NCBI GenBank assembly: GCA_041694635.1
Contig: JBDNHI010000133.1
Span: forward strand, 1-64,000
Direction: 5' to 3'
Length of the DNA: 64,000 nt
Source: UBA969 sp041694635
GTDB lineage: Bacteria; Planctomycetota; Planctomycetia; Gemmatales; Gemmataceae
Shown here: piece after piece, positions 45,946-55,389 of the stretch
How the letters are laid out: each line of letters opens with the position of its first letter
Numbering within the stretch: the first letter of the stretch is position 1
Program-made: the position numbers and the translations under genes
The notes under the pieces: generated by a model
The model's database searches: none
Told to the model about the DNA's origin: nothing
What the model saw: only the letters and a program-made list of their open reading frames with translations

Positions 45946-46887
45946 TCATAACTTTTGTCTAATTTTATCTAGGAAGTGCTGGAGGGTTTTTTTTAGCCCT
46001 TCAGATCGATCAATTTTTGGTTCCCAATCCAAAAGTTTTTTTGCCCTTGTGATATCTGGTTTCCTAATCTTAGGATCATCTTCAGGTAAAGGTTTAAAAA
46101 TTATCTGGCTCTTACTCCCTGACAATTTAAGTATCTCATTAGCAAATTCAAGGATCGTCACCTCGCTTGGGTTTCCTAGATTTACGGGTTCGTGGAAGTC
46201 TTTAAATAGTAATTTGACTATTCCAGCAACTAAATCGTCAACATGACAAAAACTACGAGTCTGGGAACCATCGCCATAAACCGTGAGAGGGTCACCGCGT
46301 AAAGCTTGGCCCATAAAGTTGGGCAATACACGCCCATCATCAAGGCGCATACGATTCCCATAAGTGTTAAATATACGGATAATATGAGTGTTTATATCGT
46401 GATAACGATGGTAGGCCATTACCATTGCTTCAGAAAAACGCTTTGCTTCATCGTAGACGCCACGAATTCCTATGGGGTTTACATTACCCCAATAATCTTC
46501 TGATTGTGGGTGTCTTTCAGGGTCGCCATATACTTCGCTTGTGCTTGCAAGAAGATAAGCTGCGCCTTTTAGTTTTGCTAAGCCTAGGGTGTTGTGAGTT
46601 CCTAGGGAACCTACTTTCAAAGTTGGGATTGGATGTCTCAAGTAATCTACCGGGCTTGCCGGGGATGCAAAGTGCAAAATGTTGTCGATAGGGCCATCAA
46701 TTTCCAGATGGTGAGAAATGTCGTGGCGGATGAAATTAAACTGCGAGTTATTTCTTAGGTGTTCGACATTGCCCAGACTTCCAGTGATAAGGTTGTCTAC
46801 ACAGATGACCTCGTGGCCCATTTCTAAAAATTTTTCGCAAAGGTGCGATCCTACGAATCCTGCACCACCAGTAATAAGCGTTCGCAC
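45946..46887 (-). CDS. NAD-dependent epimerase/dehydratase, UDP-glucuronate decarboxylase-like
   Basis: A 313-residue extended SDR. It has TGGAGFVGSHLCEKFLEMGH, HFASPASPVDYL, STSEVYGDP and the catalytic GVYDEAKRFSEA (Tyr-x3-Lys). RIFNTYGNRMRLDDGRVLPN, with LGNPSEVTILEFA, is characteristic of UDP-xylose synthase, which decarboxylates UDP-glucuronate to UDP-xylose for surface polysaccharides. The start is GTG at 46887 with AAAGGA 7 bases upstream; an ATG at 46932 would add 15 unconserved residues ahead of the Rossmann motif. Confidence 0.9.
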   Translation of the reverse strand: MRTLITGGAGFVGSHLCEKFLEMGHEVICVDNLITGSLGNVEHLRNNSQFNFIRHDISHHLEIDGPIDNILHFASPASPVDYLRHPIPTLKVGSLGTHNTLGLAKLKGAAYLLASTSEVYGDPERHPQSEDYWGNVNPIGIRGVYDEAKRFSEAMVMAYHRYHDINTHIIRIFNTYGNRMRLDDGRVLPNFMGQALRGDPLTVYGDGSQTRSFCHVDDLVAGIVKLLFKDFHEPVNLGNPSEVTILEFANEILKLSGSKSQIIFKPLPEDDPKIRKPDITRAKKLLDWEPKIDRSEGLKKTLQHFLDKIRQKL

Positions 46888-47273
46888 AATGAAATCCTTT
46901 CGAGCCTTGAAAGAGGAATACTCTTTAAACATTCTTATCGTTTATAAGAATTACGCAGTTGGAACTAAATCGCCCCTATTCGGGTGGAATTTGGGAAAGA
47001 CAGGATGATCAGAAAAAGATGAAAACTGCCTAAACAACCAAATTATGGGCAACTGCGTAAGTCCTAGTTTAAATCAATTTTATCAATTTTCAAACTTAGC
47101 CAAATAAGAATGATTTCTCTTTTTCTTATTTAAGCTAATATGTTATCTAATATGGTTATAAGTAATGGAAGAGGAGTTTTGATTATTCATTTTGTTTAAT
47201 ATTTATATTTGGGCAAATAGTTGATTCATTTATATTCTTAGGTGTAAATTTTATTTTTAACAAGGAGATGATC
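46888..47273. other. Divergent intergenic region
   Basis: About 385 AT-rich bases between two divergent genes, so promoters for both should lie here. I see no strong palindrome, terminator or RNA fold, and no convincing small ORF. The glgP-proximal 150 bases are especially AT-rich. Confidence 0.4.
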
Positions 47274-49835
47274 TTGGCTGCAAATCTTATTCGAACTTAT
47301 ACTGTTGTTCCTAGCCTTCCGCCTCGATTAAGTGCCCTTCATAAAATTGCTTTTAACCCTTGGTGGTGCTGGAATCATCAAGCAGTTGAACTTTTTCGAA
47401 GGATCAATCCAGATCAATTTGAATTGGTGGATCATAGCCCTGTTAGGCTTTTAAATCAACTTTCTCAGCAACAAACTGTTGAACTACTTTCAGATGAAGG
47501 TTTTCTTAATCATATGGATAGGGTCGAACAGGATTTTGACCGTTATCTTTCGGCTTCAACCTGGTATCAAGAGAATTACGGCAAAGAAAAAAATCGCTGC
47601 AAAATCGCTTATTTTAGTGCTGAATTTGGCATTCATGAAAGTATTCCCGTCTATTCCGGTGGGCTAGGGGTTCTTGCTGGCGATCATCTTAAAGCAGCTA
47701 GCGATATTGGTATTCCTCTTTACGGGGTTGGGTTGATGTATCGAGAAGGGTATTTCAGACAATATTTAAATGCAGATGGCTGGCAGCAAGAGCGATATCC
47801 GGAAAATGACTTCTTTGGATTGCCAGCTGTACAAGTCAATGATAAATCGGGCAAACCTCTTTTTGTTAAGGTTAATTTTCCAGGGCGAGATGTTCTGATA
47901 AAAGTTTGGCAAATTAATGTTGGTAGAATTCCTCTTCTTTTACTTGACACCAATGTTCCTGAAAATCAAGTCAATGACCGGGACATTACTCTAAGGCTTT
48001 ATGGTGGTGATTCTGATAACCGCATCTGTCAAGAAATTGTTCTTGGAATGGGTGGAGCTAAGGTCCTCCACGCCTTAGGAGTTGATCCAACCGTTTTTCA
48101 TATGAACGAAGGCCATAGCGCTTTTTCCGGTTTAGAGAGAATCCGTACTTTGATGGTCGAGAATAAACTAGATTTTAAAAAAGCGCGGGAAGCTGTATCT
48201 GGTGGCACCGTATTTACTACGCATACCCCCGTTCCCGCTGGTAATGACCGTTTTTCTCCGACCCAGATCGAGCATTATTTTCATGATTTGATCTCCTTTT
48301 TTGGTATGTCCAAGGCGGAATTTCTTGGCCTTGGTCGGGAAAATCCTGCCGATGATAATGAGCCCTTTTGTATGACCGTTCTTGCTATTAGGCTTGCAAA
48401 TGTAAGCAACGGTGTTAGCAAGTTGCACGGCGATGTTTCTCGCAATATGTGGAAAAATATCTGGAACGGACTTCACGACAATGAAGTTCCTATCACCTCT
48501 ATCACCAACGGCGTTCATACCAGTACTTGGGTTTCTCCAGATTTAGTTCAACTTTATGATCGATATCTAGGTGCCGGGTGGGGCACTAAACCTAATGATG
48601 ATAATTTGTGGAAAAGAATTGTTTCGATTCCAGATGCGGAACTTTGGCGCACCCACGAACGACGACGAGAACGACTAGTTTCTTTTGCTCGCAGAAGGCT
48701 TAAGCTCCAATTGAAAAATAGGGGTGCAACTCCTTCTGAAATTACTAAGGCCGATGAAATTCTTGACCCGGAGGCGTTGACTATTGGCTTTGCTAGAAGG
48801 TTTGCTACTTACAAGCGTGGTGCCCTTATTTTTAAGCATATAGATCGGCTTGCTGCTTTGGTTAACAACAAAGAAAGGCCTGTTCAAATCCTCTTCGCAG
48901 GTAAAGCACATCCTCAAGACCACGGTGGTAAGGAATTAATTGCTGAAATTCTTCATATGACAAAGCGTTCCGAATTTAAACATAGAGTTGTTTTCCTTGA
49001 AGATTACGAAATGAATGTCGCTCGGTACTTGGTTCAAGGCGTGGATGTTTGGCTTAATAATCCAAGACGACCTCTCGAAGCTTCGGGAACTAGTGGTATG
49101 AAGGTTGCTGTTAACGGTGGACTAAACCTAAGTATTCTTGATGGTTGGTGGTGCGAAGGTTTCAACGGCCAAAATGGCTGGGCCATTGGGGCTGGCGAAG
49201 AGTATACAGACCTCGAATATCAAGATGAAGTTGAAAGTAGAGCCATTTATGATCTCCTCGAGCAGGAAATCGTCCCTCTCTTTTATAATCGTGGAACCGA
49301 CGGTTTGCCCCGAGGGTGGATCAATATGATGAAAAACGCAATTAGCACCTTAGCTCCTGTTTTCAGTACTTCACGAATGGTCGCTGAATATACCAAAGTT
49401 TGCTACTGGCCCAGTTCTGAAAGATTTATCAAGCTATCCAAGGATAACTTTGTTGGGGCTCATAATCTTGCAACTTGGAGGCACCGTGTTAATGAGCAAT
49501 GGCAACACCTTAGCGTTCACGAGGTGGATAACTCTCAGGCCAATTTGCACAAAGTCGGCACCAAGTTTCTTGTCCGGGCCAAGGTTCATATTGGTAACCT
49601 TACTCCTGATGATGTTGATGTTCAGATCTATTATGGCGCTATGGATTCAGAATGGGCGATTAACAAAATTTGTATTTCTTCTATGAAGCCCGAGAAGAAT
49701 GAAAATAACAACTGGAATTATTCTGGAGAGGTGGAATGTAATTCCAGTGGTCAATTTGGCTATAAAATCCGAATCCTTCCTAAGAACCCAGACCTTGCTA
49801 ACCAACTTGAACCCGGTTTGATTCTTTGGAGTTAA
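47274..49835 (+). CDS. glgP: Alpha-glucan (glycogen/maltodextrin) phosphorylase
   Basis: An 853-residue GT35 enzyme that releases glucose-1-phosphate from alpha-1,4-glucans. It is the bacterial/archaeal form with an N-terminal DUF3417 domain (WWCWNHQAVELFRRI), and then AYFSAEFGIHESIPVYSGGL. The PLP lysine is in EASGTSGMKVAVNGG (codon at 49101). A short C-terminal extension follows the core. The ATG at 47268 touches AAGGAG directly, while an in-frame TTG at 47274 is 6 bases from it, so I call the TTG. It abuts the convergent ABC permease with no intervening base. Confidence 0.95.
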   Translation: MAANLIRTYTVVPSLPPRLSALHKIAFNPWWCWNHQAVELFRRINPDQFELVDHSPVRLLNQLSQQQTVELLSDEGFLNHMDRVEQDFDRYLSASTWYQENYGKEKNRCKIAYFSAEFGIHESIPVYSGGLGVLAGDHLKAASDIGIPLYGVGLMYREGYFRQYLNADGWQQERYPENDFFGLPAVQVNDKSGKPLFVKVNFPGRDVLIKVWQINVGRIPLLLLDTNVPENQVNDRDITLRLYGGDSDNRICQEIVLGMGGAKVLHALGVDPTVFHMNEGHSAFSGLERIRTLMVENKLDFKKAREAVSGGTVFTTHTPVPAGNDRFSPTQIEHYFHDLISFFGMSKAEFLGLGRENPADDNEPFCMTVLAIRLANVSNGVSKLHGDVSRNMWKNIWNGLHDNEVPITSITNGVHTSTWVSPDLVQLYDRYLGAGWGTKPNDDNLWKRIVSIPDAELWRTHERRRERLVSFARRRLKLQLKNRGATPSEITKADEILDPEALTIGFARRFATYKRGALIFKHIDRLAALVNNKERPVQILFAGKAHPQDHGGKELIAEILHMTKRSEFKHRVVFLEDYEMNVARYLVQGVDVWLNNPRRPLEASGTSGMKVAVNGGLNLSILDGWWCEGFNGQNGWAIGAGEEYTDLEYQDEVESRAIYDLLEQEIVPLFYNRGTDGLPRGWINMMKNAISTLAPVFSTSRMVAEYTKVCYWPSSERFIKLSKDNFVGAHNLATWRHRVNEQWQHLSVHEVDNSQANLHKVGTKFLVRAKVHIGNLTPDDVDVQIYYGAMDSEWAINKICISSMKPEKNENNNWNYSGEVECNSSGQFGYKIRILPKNPDLANQLEPGLILWS

Positions 49836-50606
49836 TTAAATATCGCGCCTTGCAAACCAGACCATACCAATGCTCGATATTCCTAACGATATTCCTAGCG
49901 TCCAGATATACAGGCGACCCAATGCCTGTATGTCATACTCTCCTTTTACCATATACGGTAATGCCTGAAGTGTGACTTCGGGGGATAAGTGAACGCTTGG
50001 AAAATAACTTAAGCCTAGTGTTACTCCATAAAGTAATACCCACACGGTAACAATTCCTAGGGCGGTACTGTTAAGAATTGCACTCACCGTTACACAACAA
50101 GTAACTACCGTGAAAAGTAAGGCACATATTGCTGCTAAAGCGATCAGACAACCTTTGAATGACAAATCCTCGTGAAGGAAAAAAATGCAGCCAACAATGG
50201 TGATGGTTCCCAACAGTAAGAAAGTACCCAATACTGTGGTAAGCCTAGCGTGCCATTTACCCATAAAATATTGATATCTGCTGATACCTCGGCTAAGGAC
50301 AGAATCAGCAAGAGTTCCTCGTTCCGAAGAAATACAACCCGTGGTTAGTACAACGACTAAAGTCATACTACCTAAGATGGTCCAGCGAAGGGATTGCAAG
50401 AAAAAAAGAGAGCCATGTTGAATAATGCCTGCTTCTTTATAAACCCCAAAGCGGTAGGTAAAAAAGCCTGCGAGGACTAGAATGGAAGCTAGTAACCATA
50501 GTCGGTAGACCCAAGTGTTAACGGTTTGTTGCATATCGGACTGAAAAACAGCCCAATAGGGTAGCCATTTCTGGTATTGTTCAGTTTTAGCAGTACCCGA
50601 GTTCAT
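49836..50606 (-). CDS. ABC-2 type transporter permease
   Basis: A 256-residue membrane protein with six hydrophobic segments. The arrangement SERGTLADSVLSRGISRYQYFMGKW (quoted by its core TLADSVLSRGISRYQY, about 100-115) between TM2 and TM3 is typical of ABC-2 permeases. It should pair with the ATPase encoded 34 bases upstream. Cargo unknown. AGGAAC lies upstream of the ATG. Confidence 0.87.
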   Translation of the reverse strand: MNSGTAKTEQYQKWLPYWAVFQSDMQQTVNTWVYRLWLLASILVLAGFFTYRFGVYKEAGIIQHGSLFFLQSLRWTILGSMTLVVVLTTGCISSERGTLADSVLSRGISRYQYFMGKWHARLTTVLGTFLLLGTITIVGCIFFLHEDLSFKGCLIALAAICALLFTVVTCCVTVSAILNSTALGIVTVWVLLYGVTLGLSYFPSVHLSPEVTLQALPYMVKGEYDIQALGRLYIWTLGISLGISSIGMVWFARRDI

Positions 50607-50639
50607 CGATAAAAGTTCCTATGAAAATTCTTTGGGAAA

Positions 50640-51644
50640 TCAGGCTGCCTGCTGCTTATAGATTCTTGCGAATCCTCTGGACTCTTCCTGTTCAACAAGG
50701 TCTAAAAATGCCTCTTCGGTTTGTTGGCCAATACTTTTAATTCCAAGCAAGTTGATTTTACTGTCAGTTAAAGTCATAAAAAGATTGGCCAGTGCGGTGG
50801 TGGTAACTACATCATCGTTAAGGTAGATTTCCAGTTTTTTTTGTTTAACTTGAACAGATTTAAATTCGCTAAGTGTGCGAATAATTTGAACTGCTTTGGT
50901 AATAGACTTTTGGTCGCCTTCCAAATCAAGTTCAAAGTGGTTTCTGCGCATACGGCCTTTTAAATCTTGAAGCGAGCCATAAAAAATAAGCTGGCCATGG
51001 CTTAGTACTGCTGCGTGATCGCAAACTTCATCAATGTCGCTTAAATTATGCGATGAAACAATTAGAGTTTTTTCTTTGCTGAGGGATTTAATTAGTTCCA
51101 GCATACTTCTTCTAGCTTCTGGATCGAGTCCGTGGGTAGGTTCATCCCAAATTAACAAATCGGGTTCATTGATCAAACTTGCAGCTACCGCAAGGCGTGC
51201 GATCATACCGCTCGAAAAACCAGAAATGGGAGTTCCAGATGCACCTAGTAAATCGACTGCCCTAATTAAGGAGGCAAGCCTAGGTTTTCGTACATCTTGA
51301 GGCAGGCCAAATAATCTTGCCATATAATCAAGATAGGTTATTGGTGTCATTCCTTTTGGAAATTGCGGGTTGGTTGGGATGTAACCAATTTTTCTCCGCA
51401 GGTCTGCAGAATTTGGAGTCATATTTTTACCAAAGACATTTACCCAACCTGCGGTCGGTCGGTGTAAACCAATGATAAGTCTAAGCAGTGTAGTTTTACC
51501 TGCCCCGTTAGAACCAAGCAATCCAAGCACCGTGCCGCGTTCTATACGCAGACTTACATCGTTGAGCGCGATCTGTTTGTTTTGGTAGATCTTGGTCAAC
51601 TTGTAGGTTTCTACGACCAGATTGTCTGACTGGTCTGCCGGCAC
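50640..51644 (-). CDS. ABC-2 type transporter ATPase
   Basis: A 334-residue ATPase. Walker A is GSNGAGKTT, the signature is degenerate (GFSSGMIARLAVAASL), Walker B is LLIWDEPTHGLDPEA and the switch His is in SSHNLSD. A C-terminal domain of about 100 residues follows, as in DrrA/CcmA-like exporters. The start is GTG at 51644 because GGAGGAGG lies just upstream; the reading frame extends a further 37 codons to 51755 but with unlikely sequence. It is the first gene of a two-gene exporter unit. Confidence 0.93.
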   Translation of the reverse strand: MPADQSDNLVVETYKLTKIYQNKQIALNDVSLRIERGTVLGLLGSNGAGKTTLLRLIIGLHRPTAGWVNVFGKNMTPNSADLRRKIGYIPTNPQFPKGMTPITYLDYMARLFGLPQDVRKPRLASLIRAVDLLGASGTPISGFSSGMIARLAVAASLINEPDLLIWDEPTHGLDPEARRSMLELIKSLSKEKTLIVSSHNLSDIDEVCDHAAVLSHGQLIFYGSLQDLKGRMRRNHFELDLEGDQKSITKAVQIIRTLSEFKSVQVKQKKLEIYLNDDVVTTTALANLFMTLTDSKINLLGIKSIGQQTEEAFLDLVEQEESRGFARIYKQQAA

Positions 51645-51921
51645 GAGACCTCCTCCTGAGGTTAAAAAAACCGACTCGAAAACGAGCGGAGTATAAGTAA
51701 CCCTTATGAATCTTCCTATAGCAATAACAAATATACTATCGGCAGGAATTAGCATTATGACTCTTTAATCAATCACGCCAGTTTGTCTATTTTGATAAAC
51801 TGTAACGATTACGCATGTTCTAAGAGGTTTAATTCGTGGGCTTGGGGTTTGCAAAATGTGATAATTTGGTTATGAGGCTTACTACAGTGGCTCTAAAGAA
51901 ACCAAGTGAGTTGATAAAATT

Positions 51922-52788
51922 ATGCGAAAAATTGCGATACTAAATCAAAAAGGTGGGGTAGGAAAGACAACTACTGCTGTAAATTTGGCAGCGGCTTTGG
52001 CTGGAATGGGTAAAAAGGTTTGTCTTATCGACCTAGACCCCCAAGCTCACGCCAGTGCCCACTTAGGTATTAACCTTGGTGTTTCTTCCATTTATGAAGT
52101 CCTTTTGCAATCCTTACCTATCGAGCAAGCCCGCATTATTGTGAGTGAAAATCTTTCTTTGGTGCCCTCCCATATTAACCTTGCTGCTTCAGAAATTGAA
52201 CTAGCTGGAGTTGTTGGCAGGGAATTGCTCTTACGTGATGCCTTAGACAACGATAAAGATAAATTCGATTATTGCATTATTGATTGTGCTCCTTCTCTTG
52301 GGATTTTAAGTTTAAATGCCTTGGCCTGTGTTGATGAAGTTTTGATCCCTTTACAACCTCATTATTTTGCATTGCACGGCTTGGGGAAACTATTTGAAAC
52401 CACTGGTTTAGTTTCTCGCAGATTGAATTCATCTTTGAAAGTTTTGGGCGTGGTGGTAACGATGTACGAGTCGAACACGAAATTAGGGCAGGAAGTCGTT
52501 TCAGATCTTGAAGTATTTCTTGAGAAGAGTCGGGGTTTAAATGTGCCTTGGTCTAAGGCAAGGGTTTTTGCAACAAGAATAAGGCGTAATATCAAGCTTG
52601 CAGAGTGCCCAAGTTATGGAAAATCTATTTTTTCTTATGCACCAGGTTGTAATGGTGCTGAAGACTATATGAAGTTTGCTCACGAAATGGAATTAGATCA
52701 CCCCACCATTTACTCTGGCAAAGTGCGTGTTAACGATAGAACTGGCGAAGTGTTTGTTGATAAAGTTTCAGAAGAATCGATGGTGTAA
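51922..52788 (+). CDS. ParA/Soj-family ATPase
   Basis: A 288-residue Walker-type ATPase. The deviant Walker A is QKGGVGKTTTAVNLA (with the signature lysine KGG), Walker A' is LIDLDPQAHAS and Walker B is YCIIDCAPSLG. These proteins position DNA or protein cargo on the nucleoid. The C-terminal 30 residues extend past the usual Soj end. No parB or parS-like site is seen nearby, so it is an orphan here; it may act on a non-chromosomal cargo. It is followed 47 bases later by ybeY. Confidence 0.93.
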   Translation: MRKIAILNQKGGVGKTTTAVNLAAALAGMGKKVCLIDLDPQAHASAHLGINLGVSSIYEVLLQSLPIEQARIIVSENLSLVPSHINLAASEIELAGVVGRELLLRDALDNDKDKFDYCIIDCAPSLGILSLNALACVDEVLIPLQPHYFALHGLGKLFETTGLVSRRLNSSLKVLGVVVTMYESNTKLGQEVVSDLEVFLEKSRGLNVPWSKARVFATRIRRNIKLAECPSYGKSIFSYAPGCNGAEDYMKFAHEMELDHPTIYSGKVRVNDRTGEVFVDKVSEESMV

Positions 52789-52835
52789 GAACTTCAAAAA
52801 GTTTTAAATTAGTTAAATGCAATGGGGTGGAATTA

Positions 52836-53279
52836 ATGCTCGAGATTTCTGTAGCTAGAATAAAAAAAACTTCTGTTTTTACTAACAAATTTATTGTTCA
52901 AATCGGAAAATCTGTACTTGCAAAAGAAGGCGTTAAATCGGCTTCCATTAGCGTTGCTTTGCTTGATGATAAAGCAATTCATAGCGCTAATAAAAAGTTT
53001 TTAAACCACGATGAACCTACGGATGTAATTACTTTCCCCTTTGAAGGCGATAAGAAAATTCTAAGTGGCGAAATCCTTATCGGGGTCGAAGTTGCTCGCA
53101 GGCACGCCAAGCTTGCAAGGCACTCTCTTGAAAATGAATTAACACTTTATTTCATTCACGGGTTGCTTCACCTGTGTGGATTTGATGATATCGATCCTGT
53201 AGCAAGGAAGAAGATTCGCAAAAGAGAACGCTTTCATCTTGCAAGGCTTGGGCTGCCAGATATTGCCCCTCTGCACTAA
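52836..53279 (+). CDS. ybeY: Endoribonuclease YbeY (16S rRNA 3'-end maturation)
   Basis: A 147-residue protein of the UPF0054 family. The metal-binding motif normally reads HGxLHLxGYDH; here it is HGLLHLCGFDD. The first two ligands are kept (H108, H112) and the third His is Asp (D118). NHDEPTDVITFPF is the other family hallmark. The family helps process 16S rRNA and check ribosome quality. The ATG at 52836, with GGTGG upstream, is preferred over GTG at 52827. It lies 14 bases before recO. Confidence 0.92.
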   Translation: MLEISVARIKKTSVFTNKFIVQIGKSVLAKEGVKSASISVALLDDKAIHSANKKFLNHDEPTDVITFPFEGDKKILSGEILIGVEVARRHAKLARHSLENELTLYFIHGLLHLCGFDDIDPVARKKIRKRERFHLARLGLPDIAPLH

Positions 53280-53293
53280 ATTTTGAGGTTTTT

Positions 53294-54079
53294 TTGTCTC
53301 TCGAAAAAACAGAAGCTTTGGTTTTGCGCACAATTGATTGGAGTGAAACCAGTCGCATTGCAATTCTTTGGTCAAAAGAATTTGGAAAAATACGAGTTTT
53401 GGCAAAGGGGGGAAGAAGGCTTAAGTCTTCATTTGAGAATGCACTTGACTTACTTACACATTGCAGTATTGTCCTCCTCCGTAAGAGTTCGGGTTCCTTA
53501 GATCTCCTTACTGAGGCTCAAATAATACATCGGTTTAATGGTTTAAGGAAAGATTTAAATGCTTTGCATGCTTCTTATTATCTAGCAGAATTGTTAGCGG
53601 AGTGGACCGAAGATTATGATCCTCATCCTGTGATTTTTGATGAAGCTTTAAATTGTTTGAAAGTATGGAATGACTTGGGTGAAAACGAAAAATTGATGAC
53701 AAAAGATAAAATACAGGCAAGCCTTTCTGCGGTTCTTGTTCGATTTGAGTTGATATTACTTTTAGAGCTTGGCTTTCGGCCTGAATTGAAATTTTGTACG
53801 GAGTGTAGTGGTGAAATTAATGAGCTTGAGTCTTTTTTTAGTCCTGCAGGAGGCGGTGTAAAATGTCGAACTTGTTCTCTCGAAGACAGGACTTCTTTCA
53901 AAATTTCAAGCGAAAGTTTGCAATCATTAATTGTTTTTCAAACGGTTTCGAGCAAAGAACTTCCCCTAGTTTCAATTCTTGTTCGGAAAGAGCACAGAAA
54001 AATTCTAGGCCGTTACATCACTTATCTGTTGGGCAGGCGTCCCAAGTTGCTGACTTATCTGGAGGCTGGATGCATTTGA
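53294..54079 (+). CDS. recO: DNA repair protein RecO
   Basis: A 261-residue recombination mediator that helps load RecA on SSB-coated DNA in the RecFOR pathway. The N-terminal OB fold is clear (TEALVLRTIDWSETSRIAIL, LAKGGRR), then a helical domain with a four-cysteine zinc site (CTEC near 168-171, CRTC near 196-199). The start is TTG at 53294 with GAGG 6-7 bases upstream; no ATG lies near. Its end overlaps the following lipoprotein gene by 10 bases. Confidence 0.9.
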   Translation: MSLEKTEALVLRTIDWSETSRIAILWSKEFGKIRVLAKGGRRLKSSFENALDLLTHCSIVLLRKSSGSLDLLTEAQIIHRFNGLRKDLNALHASYYLAELLAEWTEDYDPHPVIFDEALNCLKVWNDLGENEKLMTKDKIQASLSAVLVRFELILLLELGFRPELKFCTECSGEINELESFFSPAGGGVKCRTCSLEDRTSFKISSESLQSLIVFQTVSSKELPLVSILVRKEHRKILGRYITYLLGRRPKLLTYLEAGCI

Positions 54080-55389
54080 TTCGCTTTACAAACTCAATTT
54101 TTGCAGCAAATAAAATTATTCCCCAATTAGCTTCTTTAATATTCTCTGGGCTGCTATTCCTTTCTTCTTCAGGTTGTGTCACTGATGGTTTGCCTGTGAT
54201 TGGATTACCAATAGCCCCGCCACCTCCTAAGGAAAGTTATGTCCTTGGTTCGGATGGAGTTGTTCTGAGTCAACCAATCGACCCTTCAAGCCAAGAAGGC
54301 AAGTTGGCAGGGGCGAAAGAGCTTTTTAGAAATAAAGAATACAGCAAAGCTGAAAAAATATTCCATAGGCTTGCTGATGATAAAAAAAATCCCCAAGTTG
54401 CAGAAGAGGGTACTTACTACGAAGCCGAATGTTTGAGACTCCAAGGACATTACCCCAAAGCTGCTGATACTTATGTAAAATTACTCAAAAATTTTGAACG
54501 AACAGCTTTCAGAGAACAAGCGGTTCAGCATATGTATGACATCGCAAACTACTGGCTTGATGATACACGCGATCAAATGAGGGAAGCCCGCGAAGTCCGT
54601 GAAGGAAAACGCTGGTTTGTTTCTCCAAGATTTCTTAGCTTTGACAAAACAAAACCTTTGATCGATCGCGAAGGTCGCGCTATTGAAAAGCTAGAACAAG
54701 TTCGGTGGAACGATATAAGTGGTCCTTTAGCAGATAAAGCTCTTTTCTTAGCAGGAAGTGTTAAGTTTTTTAATGAAGATTATCGCGAAGCTGATCATTA
54801 CTTTTCTCAGTTGGTGGAGCGCCATTCTAATAGCGAACTTGCTCCTCAAGCAGTTGAACTTGCAATTATTTCAAAGCATATGAGTACCGGTGGATCGGAT
54901 TACGATGGTAGAAAAGTTGCAGAAGCCAGGCAGATGGTTCACTCTGCACTTCAAAACTTCCCTGTGCTTGCTGAAAAGAAAAAAGATTTTCTCTCGCGAC
55001 AACTTGTTGGCATTACTTTTCAACAAGCAGAAAAAGATTTCAAAATGGCAGAATTCTATAAGCGCACCGGGCACCCAGGGTCGGCTTATTTCTATTATGA
55101 ATTAGTTAAGCGTAGGTATCCAAATACCAAATTCGCGGAAGATTCTGCTAATCGGATGGCTGAACTTAAGGTTAAAGCCGAGATAGAACATGGTTACTTG
55201 CCCGGTGGACCTGACCGCCCATTAGAACAACCATTAGTTCCAGAAATTGGACCGGTTCCTAAGCAGATTGATAAATCGGTGGAGGAAGGACCAACACCTT
55301 TGCCTACACAACAAGGGGTACCCCCTCATCCCGATGCTAAACCAGCAAAGGATGCTAAACCTTCTCAATTGCCTAAAACCTTGAATTAA
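54070..55389 (+). CDS. BamD/YfiO-like outer-membrane lipoprotein with TPR repeats
   Basis: A 439-residue lipoprotein (lipobox SSSGC near residue 40) with a Pro-rich spacer (PIAPPPPK). Tetratricopeptide-like helix pairs follow: LFRNKEYSKAEKIFHRLAD, CLRLQGHYPKAADTYVKLL, VKFFNEDYREADHYFSQLV and GHPGSAYFYYELVKRRYPNT. This resembles BamD, which helps assemble outer-membrane proteins, but it is longer and has a Pro-rich tail (about 380-439). I chose the ATG at 54070 because GGAGG lies just upstream; the longer frame from 53863 is a shadow of recO. Followed by an LptE-like gene with TAATG overlap. Confidence 0.82.
   Translation: MHLIRFTNSIFAANKIIPQLASLIFSGLLFLSSSGCVTDGLPVIGLPIAPPPPKESYVLGSDGVVLSQPIDPSSQEGKLAGAKELFRNKEYSKAEKIFHRLADDKKNPQVAEEGTYYEAECLRLQGHYPKAADTYVKLLKNFERTAFREQAVQHMYDIANYWLDDTRDQMREAREVREGKRWFVSPRFLSFDKTKPLIDREGRAIEKLEQVRWNDISGPLADKALFLAGSVKFFNEDYREADHYFSQLVERHSNSELAPQAVELAIISKHMSTGGSDYDGRKVAEARQMVHSALQNFPVLAEKKKDFLSRQLVGITFQQAEKDFKMAEFYKRTGHPGSAYFYYELVKRRYPNTKFAEDSANRMAELKVKAEIEHGYLPGGPDRPLEQPLVPEIGPVPKQIDKSVEEGPTPLPTQQGVPPHPDAKPAKDAKPSQLPKTLN

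Noticed and set aside
51645..51755. Longer start for the ABC ATPase
   Set aside because: The extra 37 codons do not resemble an ABC N-terminus, and the GGAGGAGG site points to the GTG at 51644.
53863..54069. Upstream extension of the BamD-like gene inside recO
   Set aside because: The lipoprotein signal peptide begins at the ATG at 54070, which has its own GGAGG; the earlier part is recO read in another frame.
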